Assembly: GCF_901709675.1 (NCBI RefSeq)
Contig: NC_051101.1
Span: 3,349,501-3,413,500 of the forward strand
Direction of reading: 5' to 3'
From: Syngnathus acus
Taxonomy: Eukaryota; Chordata; Actinopteri; Syngnathiformes; Syngnathidae
DNA: 64,000 nucleotides
In this document: in pieces, positions 1-11,650 of the stretch
How positions within the stretch are numbered: the stretch's first letter is position 1
How the letters are laid out: each line of letters starts with the position of its first letter
Notes under the pieces: generated by a model
Database searches by the model: none
Told to the model about the DNA's origin: nothing
The model's input: only the letters and a program-made list of their open reading frames with translations
Made by a program: the position numbers and the translations under genes

Positions 1-290
1 GGGGCCCGGGGCCAAGGCCTCGACCGCCGTGCTTCATTTGTTTTACGCGAGTACACACGAGTATAAACAAACAAAAGCGCTACCCAGTCACACGTTGACG
101 ATATTAAAACAAAATAAAAAATCTGCATTTTAATCGCCCTTAAGTCGCTAATGCATACAGCGACACTTAATAGACTGCACACAATCTGCTTGCGCACATA
201 ACCAACTTTCCCTCTTCACACGCCTCGGAGGGCCAGCTTTTCTGCTGGCTCAGCACATTTGCTGAGAGGACCTCTGTTTGCTCCACGCAG

Positions 291-1739
291 GACCTGTCTC
301 GCTGGCAGTCGAGTAAGACTAAGCGAGGGCCTCTGAAGGAGGGCTGGAGGGAGGAGCACCAGCCCATCATGTGCTCCTACAAGAGGGTGCGCTGCAACTT
401 TGAGGTCTACGGCTTGCAGACCAAGACGGAGGATTTCCTACACAGAGTGAGACGTACCGCTATTTTTGTGCGCAGTGTCTACGATAAAAACAATGAGGCC
501 CGTAATCCAACATGGACGCATTTCGAATGTACAGCGAGCGGAATTTGAATACAAAATTCCAATAATCATCTCAAACTGATCTAAATATTCAACCAAGCGA
601 CGTAACTTAGCCTAACGAACGTCTGCAAGCGATGTAACTTAGCCTAACAAACGAATGCTAGCTTAATGCTAACAGATTGAATGAAGCAACATAGACAGGT
701 GAACTGAAACTATCTTAGATGCTACAAGCTTCAAACTGTTAGAATATCAAAAACAGTTTCACACAACATTGTGGAATGATCACGTGCAAGAACCAAAACG
801 GAAATTAAAGACTGAATCTTTACGTACTAAGATCAGGAACTTGTTGACAGCATGCAGTGAAATCTTCTGTTCAAGTCCAAAAGGCTTCCGCAATTAACTT
901 TGTGGCTGCGTGAACCAAAATAGACAAGCAAGGCTTTTTTTTCCAAATAGGGCAACCGAAAGTATTCATGACAGTTTTTATGATTACTTTAAGTGGATGA
1001 CGTGCGGGCAACTAATTAGGGAGCGGCTCTTATTATAGCGACTAATCACGCAAACAACGGTGAGCCGAGAATAAAGCTTTTGCGGTACAAACATTTTACG
1101 GGTGACATGACATGATGGCAACGTTTTATTTTTTCCTGATGTGTCTTTCGTCAGAACATCCGGGACATTCTCCTGATTGGTCACAGGCAAGCGGTGGCGT
1201 GGGTGGACGAATGGCACGGTGGGTCAATCAACACACAACAGTGTTGTGATTGTTTTGTTTGTGGAATATGAATTCTATTGAAAACTCATGTAGTATAAAT
1301 AAGACACTGTCAGATTTTCTTTCAGTGCTTTGTTCCTCCACAATCCCAAATTCTATTTTCAATGTCAAAACTTAATGTGCTCCATATGTTTCTCTCGAAT
1401 CGGGTCAAAAACTGCACACTCTGAGGCATTATGCAGATGAACAGCTGTGAGCCAGGAGGAGAAAGCAATGTGGTCATGGCTCCGAGGTTTGCTGTAATCA
1501 AATGTTAAAAATCTGCGCGAGAACGTTAATATGGGAAAAAGAAAACATTTCCACAAGAGAACTCGGGGGATTGGGGATAAACAGCAGTGTTGCCTTAAGG
1601 AAAAAACACTTCTTAGTGAGGCTAATGGAGGGGGGGGGGGGCTGAGTCAGTTTTGCGAGTGGAGCATAAAGATTGGACTATGGAGCATGTGGTCTGATGA
1701 GTCCCAAGTGAACCTATTCTAGGATGATGGGCGGATAGG

Positions 1740-1808
<69 letters not shown>

Positions 1809-2619
1809 TATATCATTCAAAAATTGGGTCAGTTGATGAATTTACTGAATGAGCAGATTTTTCTATGAATGGATTTGTATTTTCATCATTCCATGCCGAC
1901 AAGGATTTCACAAAATGGCTCCAAAGCACTACTTTGGAGTGACTGATAGAAGTTCCTCCCCTCAATCCAACAATGGCGCAACATGATGCCAAAGCACTAC
2001 TTTTATAATTAGACAGCTTCTGTATCGTCTTAGGCATCTTCTCGCTTTTCACTAAGAGCACAAAAACTAATAAAATATCAACAGTTAAAATAGTTCAAAT
2101 GTGATCAAAAGTAAATAAGTATGTGAGATTGTGATTTAATAATAAACAGTGTGTATGTGTTTTCCGCTCATAGGGCTAACCTTGGAAGAGGTGAGGCAGT
2201 ACGAGGACAAGATGCAAAAGCAGACCAACAGCAAAGTCAAACAAAACTCAGGTGAGGGACACGACTTTGCATCTTTGACTACACGTTTGCGTTGCAAAAA
2301 AAAAAAAAGAAATTTGCTTAAAGCCTCAAAGGCTGCAAACAACGAGTCGCTCCACAGCGACAATATCAAAAGGGATGATGCAAAAAAAACTAGGAACATT
2401 TCAAAAGAGAGTACCCAATAATCTGGAGTCTTTTCACATTTTTAGATTTTTTGGGGGGGAAAATAAGCAGTACAGAATGTACACCACCCTAATCACAACA
2501 TTGGCTTAGCTACATTAAAATGATTATGAATGAATTTACAACCAGCCTGAATCTGTTCCGCGGCGGTGTCACTACAACTGCATTGTAGTGAGAATTAATA
2601 ACGGCCATGCTGAATAGAG

Positions 2620-2655
<36 letters not shown>

Positions 2656-3737
2656 CTGCGCTTTCCCAGATGGCCTCTGCGCATCTGTGTTTGCGCGCCA
2701 GAGAAAAAGAAAAAAATTGAGAGGCGAGCAGTCAGGAGGTGTTTCACGAGGCAAGGAACGGAGACTGAGGGGTGGGGGGTATTGTTTTGCAGACCGGTTC
2801 TTATGAAGTGATAATGCCGCCGCGTGGCTCTGATAAACAGTCCACTGCAGCCACCTGGTGAACTTGTGCCATCACCAGATCTTCACCACATAAATAAGCG
2901 GACATTGCAGCACTAAGCTGCAAATGTCAGACCTGCCCGTGCGTGTGTATGTGTGCGTGGACGAGCGAGTGTGCGCGACCTGCCCCCTGCTGGTGAGTGA
3001 GGTCAACCTCATCCTGATGCAGAAGCAGAATATACATACAACATTTAAAAAGTAACTATCCACTATAAACAATAGCCTTTTTGACAACTTGGCACAATGG
3101 ACTTTAAAATCCCTGCACACAAATTTGTTTTCCAAGGGATGAACAGATACAGTCCTCGAGTGTAGTTCCCACCACTGTGTTGATGCAAGCAATATCAGAG
3201 ATAAAAATCCCAGTGTGGCCTCTCTCTCATCCTCCCCCCCTCCCTTTTGCGTGTGCGCGTGTGTGTGCGTGATGATGAGACTTCAAGGTGCAACAAATCT
3301 GCAGTCATTGCTCACCCGGCTGCGGCTGGCCACGCGCCGCCACCACTCGCTTGCCATTGCTAGCGTGTGGTTCTCAAGCACAAAGGCACATTAGTGATTT
3401 TAATTCCATTCATCAGACATAATAAAATGAAATGGATGTGATTTTACTCCAACGAGTCGTAAAAAAGTCGCCGAGCGCGGAATAGCGTGGAGCCGCTCGC
3501 TTGCCTGACTTAAATGCGGGCGGCGCGGGTTCAATTCTAATTCAGGGTCAGTGCGATGACAAACCTGGATTTTTTTTTTGTGGGCTTTCAGGATCTCCGA
3601 CCTCATCTGCTCCCATGTTCTCTCGCTCCATGTCGGTGACGGACGAGTTTACGCTGAAGAAGATGGGAGCCTCCGAGCCCTCGGGGGGCACCACTGTTCC
3701 ACATGGTCACATCCGGTTCAACTCCACCTCTGAATGA
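291..3737 (+). CDS. pitpnc1: PITPNC1-type phosphatidylinositol transfer protein, C-terminal four exons (partial)
   Basis: Exons 291-446, 1155-1218, 2174-2251 and 3592-3737 join in frame with GT-AG borders and end at TGA 3735-3737, giving about 149 residues. The 5' part of the gene is outside the window. Visible landmarks are GPLKEGWREEHQPIMCSYK, FEVYGLQTKTEDFLHR, DILLIGHRQAVAWVDEWH and LTLEEVRQYEDKMQKQTN. These are the C-terminal part of the PITP fold, and the DILLIGHRQA-WVDEW block is typical of the PITPNC1 (RdgB-beta) class rather than PITPNA/B. The family moves phosphatidylinositol and phosphatidic acid between membranes in the cytoplasm. The last 49 residues (from SGSPTSSAPMFSRSMSV to HGHIRFNSTSE) do not match the mammalian tails I recall; they contain a Ser-rich RSMSV motif that could be phosphorylated. 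Which fish paralogue this is cannot be told from the fragment. Confidence 0.82.
1741..1805. repeat. (GA)n microsatellite
   Basis: About 32 uninterrupted GA units, inside the pitpnc1 intron between exons 1155-1218 and 2174-2251. Confidence 0.98.
2625..2655. repeat. (CTGG)n microsatellite
   Basis: Seven to eight tandem CTGG units in the last visible pitpnc1 intron. Confidence 0.95.
3462..3562 (+). repeat. Decayed tRNA-headed SINE fragment just upstream of the last pitpnc1 exon
   Basis: The stretch has the wording of a fish SINE head (a box-A-like region followed by GCGGGTTCAATTC, a box-B-like motif). It stops about 30 bp before the acceptor AG at 3590-3591. The reading frame of the last pitpnc1 exon stays open back into this fragment, to an ATG at 3501. 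Confidence 0.45.
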
Positions 3738-6700
3738 GAACCCGAGTTGGGTCACAGCATCAAACACAGTCAACATTTTTATTGACTTGTGTTGATTCTG
3801 TCATGTACAGAAAGCATGAACGCTGTTTGTTATTGTTGTTTTTTAACAAGGAATATTTCCACAGACACCTTCAGGGGACAACAAGTGCACTTAGTAGAGC
3901 TCAGACCTCCAACCAAGTAGATTAGCAAAATTTCAGAAATTTTCAAAGTTGGACAATTTTCACAGGGATTAAAAAAGGAACAGACAATAATTTACCAAAT
4001 TGAAAATTGGGTTTTAACTACAAACTTAAATGTAGTTGAAAAAGATATATTTTAGCATAATACATTTTTCGAGTTACATGCCATTGTTTTTTCTTTTTGG
4101 GTGAAAATTACATTTTTCTATTGAAATCCAAGCTAGAGTTTGTAGTGTTAAAACTGCTAGCAAGATTGAAAAAGATCCTAACATAAACAAGCTCCATTCT
4201 CAAAATTACAGAGAACAAAAATATTAGTTTACAGAGAACTCATATCCATCTTTAGAAAAAAAAATGCAGCACTATAAATGCTAAGCTAGCATTAACACCA
4301 TAAACGAGCTAACGCTAGCCACAGTGTTAGCTGAAATGTTCCAGAATTCTTTCAACACACTTTGTAGCCCAACCACATAGGCTTAACAAAAACAATTTCG
4401 ATGTTGACGTGTAATCTGGATTTACAGCAAAATTGCATGCTTCCTTCCTCAGACAATCTCGAGTGCGGGACTTTCATCCCACACAGCACGTTTTGTGCGA
4501 CTCTGAGTTATTACACGTTCATGTTTTATGGCGAGTCATCAAACTCGGCCGCCACGCTGCTTCCACGCGCACTCCCAAATACAAACATTTTTCCACAATC
4601 ACGTTTGAAAGCAATCACGCAAAATCTTGAGGACTACTCACCCGGAAAGTTAGCCTGAAATGGCTTCCATATTTTCTTGGGACAAAAGTCTCCTCGTGAA
4701 GGACACGCCTACCAAAATGTCACATCACTGAATCAAACTGGATTTCAGAAAGATTCTTTGGCGTGTTAGAGCTAAATTTTGTGGGCATGCAGACGCCCTA
4801 AAAATGTTGATTGCCTGTATTTTTGAATTTCCCTTGCCTGGTGGTCACACTGTAGCTGTCAGGAATTCAGCGGACCACCGGCTGGGCGTCACCGTTGTGC
4901 CCCCCGCCTCCAGACAGATGAGTGGATCTAATGAGAAAGAGGCCGTCAATGTTATGGATCGGCCTCCCTCCGCACCTCGCCCGAAAGGTTACGGCGGGTG
5001 TATTGACACGCGGCGCCGAATCAGCGCTTGATCTCTTAGCTGAGAGCTCCAAAATGGGTCAAGCTGTGCTAAACTTCAATTAGGAGTCAATAATGTAGCC
5101 ATGATTAACTTCATTTTGTACAAAAGAAGACTCCGCATTCTGTGCATAGATAATCGCATCATTATGTAGCATTCTATTTTCTATGAATCAAAAGGGAGAA
5201 TGTATCAGGAAATGACATGATGTATTTTTGTTTTTTCCAATAAATACAATTTACAGTGAGTCACTGCTGGTGTGAAATCTGCACCGACAGGTGCAGGCAA
5301 TGGACTCCCAGTGCACATTATCAAGCGTGTTTGATCAGTATTGACCTGCATGGATGGAGCAGCTGCTCGGGCCGTCCCAGCCGGCGCATGCCAGCGCCGT
5401 TCTGATTTCACACCGCCGGTGCGGTGTAGAATGAGCCAGCAGCGAACGTGAAATGAGGCCGCCCCGCGTTTCATTCAGCATGGCTGGTCGAGAGAATGAA
5501 TTGCGATTTTTTTTAGGGCGAGGGGGCGGGGGGGTGTAGTGTATGGCAGTCTTGCACAAGCGGGGGTTTGATCCAATGGGAGCTGAGACTTTATGAAGGC
5601 AGGAAAATCATCCTTCTGTTGAGGCTTTCAAATAATCCCATTATTATAATGCACCATATCCTTTTAAGATGATCAAAATAAATTGAGGTCTTATTTGTGT
5701 ATGCGAGTGTGCGTGCGTGCGTTTGGGCAATGAGGTTTCGACCACAATGCTTTTTGTTTTTTTAACTCACTCAATAGGATTACTATCTAATCCATTGTTT
5801 CTTAAACACTATTAAACCAAGCCGCATATTTTACATTGGAAACATCTAATGGCACACCGCTAAAAAAAATATCACAAAAAGTATCTGATGTGGGATAAAT
5901 TCATTACGGGACCAAGCAATTCATAACTCAAGGCACCTTTCCCCATTGAAAGCAATGGAAATGATATTAATCTAGTCGAGCAGCCTTTCACTGGGCACTT
6001 GCTAGACTTGATAAAAGCATGTAGAACTGCATTCAATTTAATTAGCCATAAACTTTCCAAATAAACAATGGGTACTTGACTTTTGAACATATAGCCTATA
6101 TGTGATATTGGTACAATGTAGGTCTGATTTTAAGTTTATCTACTGGCGTGGTCCTAATTGCTACTTAGCAAACTTGGGCATTTGCATCTCCACTGCAGCA
6201 TCATGCAACAAGTCATCAAATTCCCTTTGTTGGCTGTCATAACTACATGAGAGGCTAACAGTCAATATTTTTGTCATCCTCCTTTCGGCTACATTAGTAG
6301 GAAGTGGGTTTTCCTTTTTTTTAAGCTGCATCAAAATGAATTCCACCATGTTCTGACAACTGTCAATGTGCATGCGCAAACAAAACGGCAATTCCGCAAA
6401 TTATTCTTTGAAGAAGTCCCGGATGTAATTTCTCTAATAACATATCAAAAACATGCAATATAATCTATAATGAATAAATGTCAATCAATCAAAGGACAGA
6501 AAAAATGTTGCGCTTTGATCCTGTGAGAATCTTTTTTGATGGGTTAAAGAAACACCATTTCCCATATTCTGTAATTTAAATAACAAACAGCACTGCTGAT
6601 TCTGAAGGCCCAGGGTAGACTACATTGCCATGGCAACACATAGAGGCTGGACCCTGATTGGACAAAAAAAACATTACCAACTATCCACGCTATCCAGTCT

Positions 6701-7689
6701 AGAAAAGTGCTATAAAGTGAAGAGAATAGACTATTGGGAATAAGTTCATGCAATTTAATGGACCAAGTATTGGAATTTAGCTTGTAAGTGCGGATCAATG
6801 CTCTGACAGTGTTTGGATCAGAATACCACTGCTAAACATTCTGCACTAAACCCACTGCGTCAGCGTGTGTTGCTGCAGTAGCAGCAGCAGAAGGAGGCTG
6901 ATATGCAAGAGCAAGTGCTCGACCCAGTCAGGACGGTTTGAGGGCTACAGAGGGAACACAAAGGCTGCATTCGCATGACCTCGTCATCTTTGACTTCTTT
7001 GTGGCCGCCATTACATTTTCGCTCTCATCATTAGCGTGCCGCTGCTCAGGCTTTTTCTCCAGCTCCCTGTCAACTGCCTCCATCTCGCTCTTTATGTTCC
7101 TTCAGCGGCCTCCCTCCAGAGAAGCGCTAAGGAAGATGTAGCGTGTTCATTATATGGAAATGTTCCCCACGGTACATTATCATAGATCCTGACCCCGCAG
7201 CTCTGAATCATGCCGCGATTCCCACTTTGCCCATCATATCCCACAAATAGTGGGCTGGAGGAGAGACAGGAGACTCCCCGGAGTTGCTCGCAGTCAACTG
7301 CAGCAGCGCCGTACCGCTCAGGTGGGAACCTTGAGCCGTACATCCGTGGAAACAGACGCAAGTGAAGGACGATAACCAATTGGAAGGGAAAAACAAGCTA
7401 CGCCCGGCAGATTGGCAGTTCTGGGGAAGTCATTAGAATAAATCAATTCTAGTGAATAAAAAATGATGACACGTAAATAAAAACCTAATGAATAAAAAGA
7501 TCTCGGCCGCAGGAAATTAATAATGTATACATTCAATAAATATGAAAACTGAAGGCATTTTAAAATACTATATAACATAAGAACTCATACGAGTAACCAA
7601 TAGTGTGTGCATTCACCAGCTCTAAAAACAAACGAAATAACAAACAATATTTAATCTAATCAGATCTATTCTCTTCCTCTCTTTTGTTA

Positions 7690-7926
<237 letters not shown>

Positions 7927-8469
7927 AAATTGAATTAATTTAATCATCACACAAAATTAATACAAAAATAAAATCACCATGCATATGTTTTTGTAAATAA
8001 AAATAAATATACAATAAAATTACAATGAAAAATACAATGCATTTGAAAAAAAAACAAGACCTTTAAATAAATACCAACACCGGTAATTAAAAAACAATCT
8101 ACAAATAAATGGAAATGAGTAAATACAATAAACGTAGGAATTTGAAGATGCCGTTTCATTTAATAAAATAATAAGAATAAAATGTGCAAAAAAATAAGAA
8201 CTTTAAATAAAAAAATAAAAACTACAATAGAAAACCTACAATAAAAATAATACAAATGAAATTCTTTTAAAAATATGTTACACATAATGAGCCATAAATA
8301 AATGCAAATACAAGTAACTCTAGGAAAAAAATCATGTTTTCCAATCATACGACAAATACAATAAGGCTCTTGAAAATTGCGGCATGTTTTGGTGGTTCAG
8401 TAAATTACAGTGCAGTAAACCCAATACAGGGTCTCACTTTCATTTGTGGTGTTTGGCGTATGTGCGTGC

Positions 8470-8473
<4 letters not shown>

Positions 8474-8538
<65 letters not shown>
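8474..8538. repeat. (GT)n microsatellite
   Basis: About 32 uninterrupted GT units. A shorter GT run lies nearby at about 8672-8688. Confidence 0.98.
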
Positions 8539-8540
<2 letters not shown>

Positions 8541-10679
8541 GTAGAGTATACTATCATTTCCTCCCCATCCTAATGGCGTCTGGCCTAACCACACTGACGA
8601 ACGAGCCTCTCCTTCTAATCAATTCGGGCTCTCCATTCAGGAGACGCACAATAGTGGCTCATTTGTCGGATTGTGTGTGTGTGTGTGTCCATTCCTTCTA
8701 ATGTCCGTACTCTCAGTGCACCTCGCAATTATGCTCCACTGCTATTGTGCCCTATAAGAACTCACACGCAACATTGATCTTGTAATTGTGTAATTGCCGC
8801 CTTGCCTGTGGATGTGTGAATCAAAAAGTTGCAGTGTCAACTGGACATGGACTTTTGCTCCACCCTTAGAGACGCCGTGGATAGGAGATTGACTTTTTTT
8901 TTTAATTTATTGTGGATTATGAGGTTAAAAGCATAATCCACAATTCAACGAGAAAGGGGTGGGAGCAAACAACAAAACAACTACTATGATTTTAAATCCA
9001 TCCCCTGAGGTCGTCCTACTCATCATGAAGCTAAGTCACTCAATTGGAACATTTTCTTTTTTCTGCCTTTGATTTTCATAACTCAAAATGCGAAAACACG
9101 AAACTCCCTCTGATCCAAAATGACTCGAAGAATGAATGTGCTCGCGTATACTAGTGAATAGGCCACACGGTATCTTAATCCATCCTTGACAGCCAGCGCC
9201 ATACAAAATGGCGCCCTCATTGCATTGCACCTTATTAGATTGCATTGTGCTCCAACAGCAAACAAGGTGCCCCCCTCATTACAGTGTCAGCAATCCACTT
9301 ACGAGCCCACTCGACCACGTAAATGACTGCAAATCCGCCCGCGTGCCCGCCTGCTCTCCAATTTGTAACGTCAGCCCGGGATTACTTTGAACGCGACTTT
9401 ATCAGGCAGTGGGCAGAGTGTAAAAACTTGGAGGCAATTAGGAAAGCCAATATGGATTCGTGCGGGACTGCGCGCACGCGAGGCCCCAATGGGATCGGGT
9501 CCGGACGCTGCTGCTTTCGCACGATAATGTCAACACAAATGAATGGGCCACTTAGTGTGTGTGTGCCCGTGCGAGTGTGTGCGCTTTTTACCAGAGTCGA
9601 AGTGGCTGTTGTGTTTACACTGATGTGTTTTCATTTTCTTACACAGCCGATCCCATGGCTGCTAGTCGGGCTGGCAATTAATTGCGCGGCAGCTACCAAA
9701 AAGACTCAAGTGTTAAAAAGTCTCCGTCACTTGGCGCTCCCACCTCACACAAAGCCATAACAAGGCCACCTTGTTTAACCCCCCCCCCCCTCCCACGAAG
9801 AACAAAACGGAAGCATTTAAATGTCTTAATCAGCAAAGGCCATAAAATGTACGAATTTTAATTGCTGCACCAGCACTATTAATTACACAACAGTTGCCAG
9901 CATGAGAGGAATAGATTAGAAGAGCATGTTTGTATTACTGTAAACAAATTTGGAATGCGTTTTCATTTTCACTGAATGGCAAACTCAACTGTTTAATTTA
10001 TCATCAGGCTAAGGACTTGCGATGTTTATTGAGTTGGTAGTTAAACATGTATAAATCTATACATCTATCTCTCTTTATATTTATATATATATATATATTA
10101 GGGTTGTGCCTTTCTCTTATGATATTGCGGCCTGAATTGTAATGCGCAACACATTTGCGTGACTTTCAGCAAAAGAGCTGTTGGACTCTAAAGTATGACA
10201 TTTAATACATTGATGGCCTTTAACAAAACAATAATGACAAAAGAACATTGTAAATAATGTCAATAGGCCAAGTTTTCATTAAACTCTTGCTCTCTTTAAC
10301 TAAATCAAACAGGAACTCTAGAGCTTGATGGTTTATATTCAGTCCGTTGCTTGGAAAAAAAAAAAAAAGCTACTTTAAGTCCTCCTGTTTTTGGTGCTAC
10401 CTTGACCTTGCAGTTTTCTAAATGTCATACAAGTGTTAAAGTACAAGCAAACTCAAATGAACTAAAATGATTTTGAATGACAATGATGAATTGAAATGTC
10501 ATTCATCTGTTCTAGCCAGAGTTGTAATAGAATGGGATTTGTGACCTTTTTTTTTAATTTATTTTGATCTTTTTTTAAAATTTAGCAATAGTTTTAGCTA
10601 GTTTTTAAAGCCGGTTTTCATTATCTTTATTTATCCTAAAATACTTCTTTCTCGGTTCATTTTTCAACAAGAAGGGGGG

Positions 10680-11650
10680 ACTCCTCTTCTCATAAGATAC
10701 AATGCGTTCGTCACGTCGCGCCTGGACTACTGTAACGTATTATTCTCTGGTCTTCCTAAATCCCGCATCAAAAGTCTACAGTTAGTACAAAATGCTGCTG
10801 CGAGGCTGCTCTCACGGACAAGAAAATTTGATCACATTACCCCAATATTAACCAATTTACATTGGCTCCCGGTCCATTTAAGATGTGACTTCAAGGTTCT
10901 TCTACTAACCTATAAATCACTGCATGGCTTAGCGCCTTCATATCTCGTCGAACTAGTTGTTCCTTATGTTCCGTCTCGTAACTTTCGTTCGCAAAACGCT
11001 AGTCTTTTAGTGACACCGAGAGCCAAGAAAATGTCTGCAGGGTCTAGAGCATTTTCTATTCGGGCTCCAGAGCTCTGGAATGCCCTACCAATGGATATTA
11101 GAACTGCTACCTCAGTAGAAACATTTAAGACACGTTTAAAGACACATTTCTATGATATGGCCTTTAATTGACCTATAGTGGCTGATTCGGCTGGAGTTTG
11201 TTTTCGCTCCCTCTACCCACCCCTCCTCGGCTGGGGAGGGGTGGCACCCAAGCTGACAGCGGCTATCTGGATTCTCGTGGACCAATCCAGGATGAGGGAA
11301 CTGCAGCTCAACCTCCTCGAAGACTCTGCCAGGACAATCGAGGGCACCTCCGGCTGCCCTTCGCTTTGACTTGGACATCCACTTTTTCATTGATTTTCAT
11401 ATTGTGTATTATTTGTGCCCTCTCTGCATCCATTGCAGCCTGGTGATCCTGAAAGGGGGATCCTTCCATCTGTGATCCCTTCTCAAGGTTTCTCATTTTC
11501 CCCTGGTAGGGGTTTTTTGAGTTTTTCCTTGCCCTTTTGGGAGCTTAAGATCAGGGGATGCTTTGAGATTAATTGTCAATTTTTGTCTATGTGAAGCCCT
11601 TTGAGACTGCTTGTGATCTAGGGCTATACAAATAAAATAAAACTTGAACA
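10680..11650 (+). mobile_element. 5'-truncated L2-type LINE: reverse transcriptase C-terminus plus 3' UTR
   Basis: A frame without ATG is open for 163 codons from 10680 to TGA 11169-11171. It reads NAFVTSRLDYCNVLFSGLP, then LVQNAAARLL, LHWLPVHLRCDFKVLLLTYKS, LHGLAPSYL, SRAFSIRAPELWNALP and TFKTRLKTHFY. This is the C-terminal signature of L2/CR1-group reverse transcriptases, found in very many fish copies. It is followed by about 480 bp of 3' UTR ending in GGGCTATACAAATAAAATAAA. The endonuclease and most of the reverse transcriptase are missing, as expected from 5' truncation. The lack of stops suggests a fairly young insertion. Confidence 0.88.

Noticed and set aside
8334-8701. Open frames of Cys-Val runs
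   Set aside because: Translation of the GT microsatellite.
9323-9760. 145-codon plus-strand open frame
   Set aside because: No domain, no splice sites that fit a gene, and mixed composition; most likely chance.
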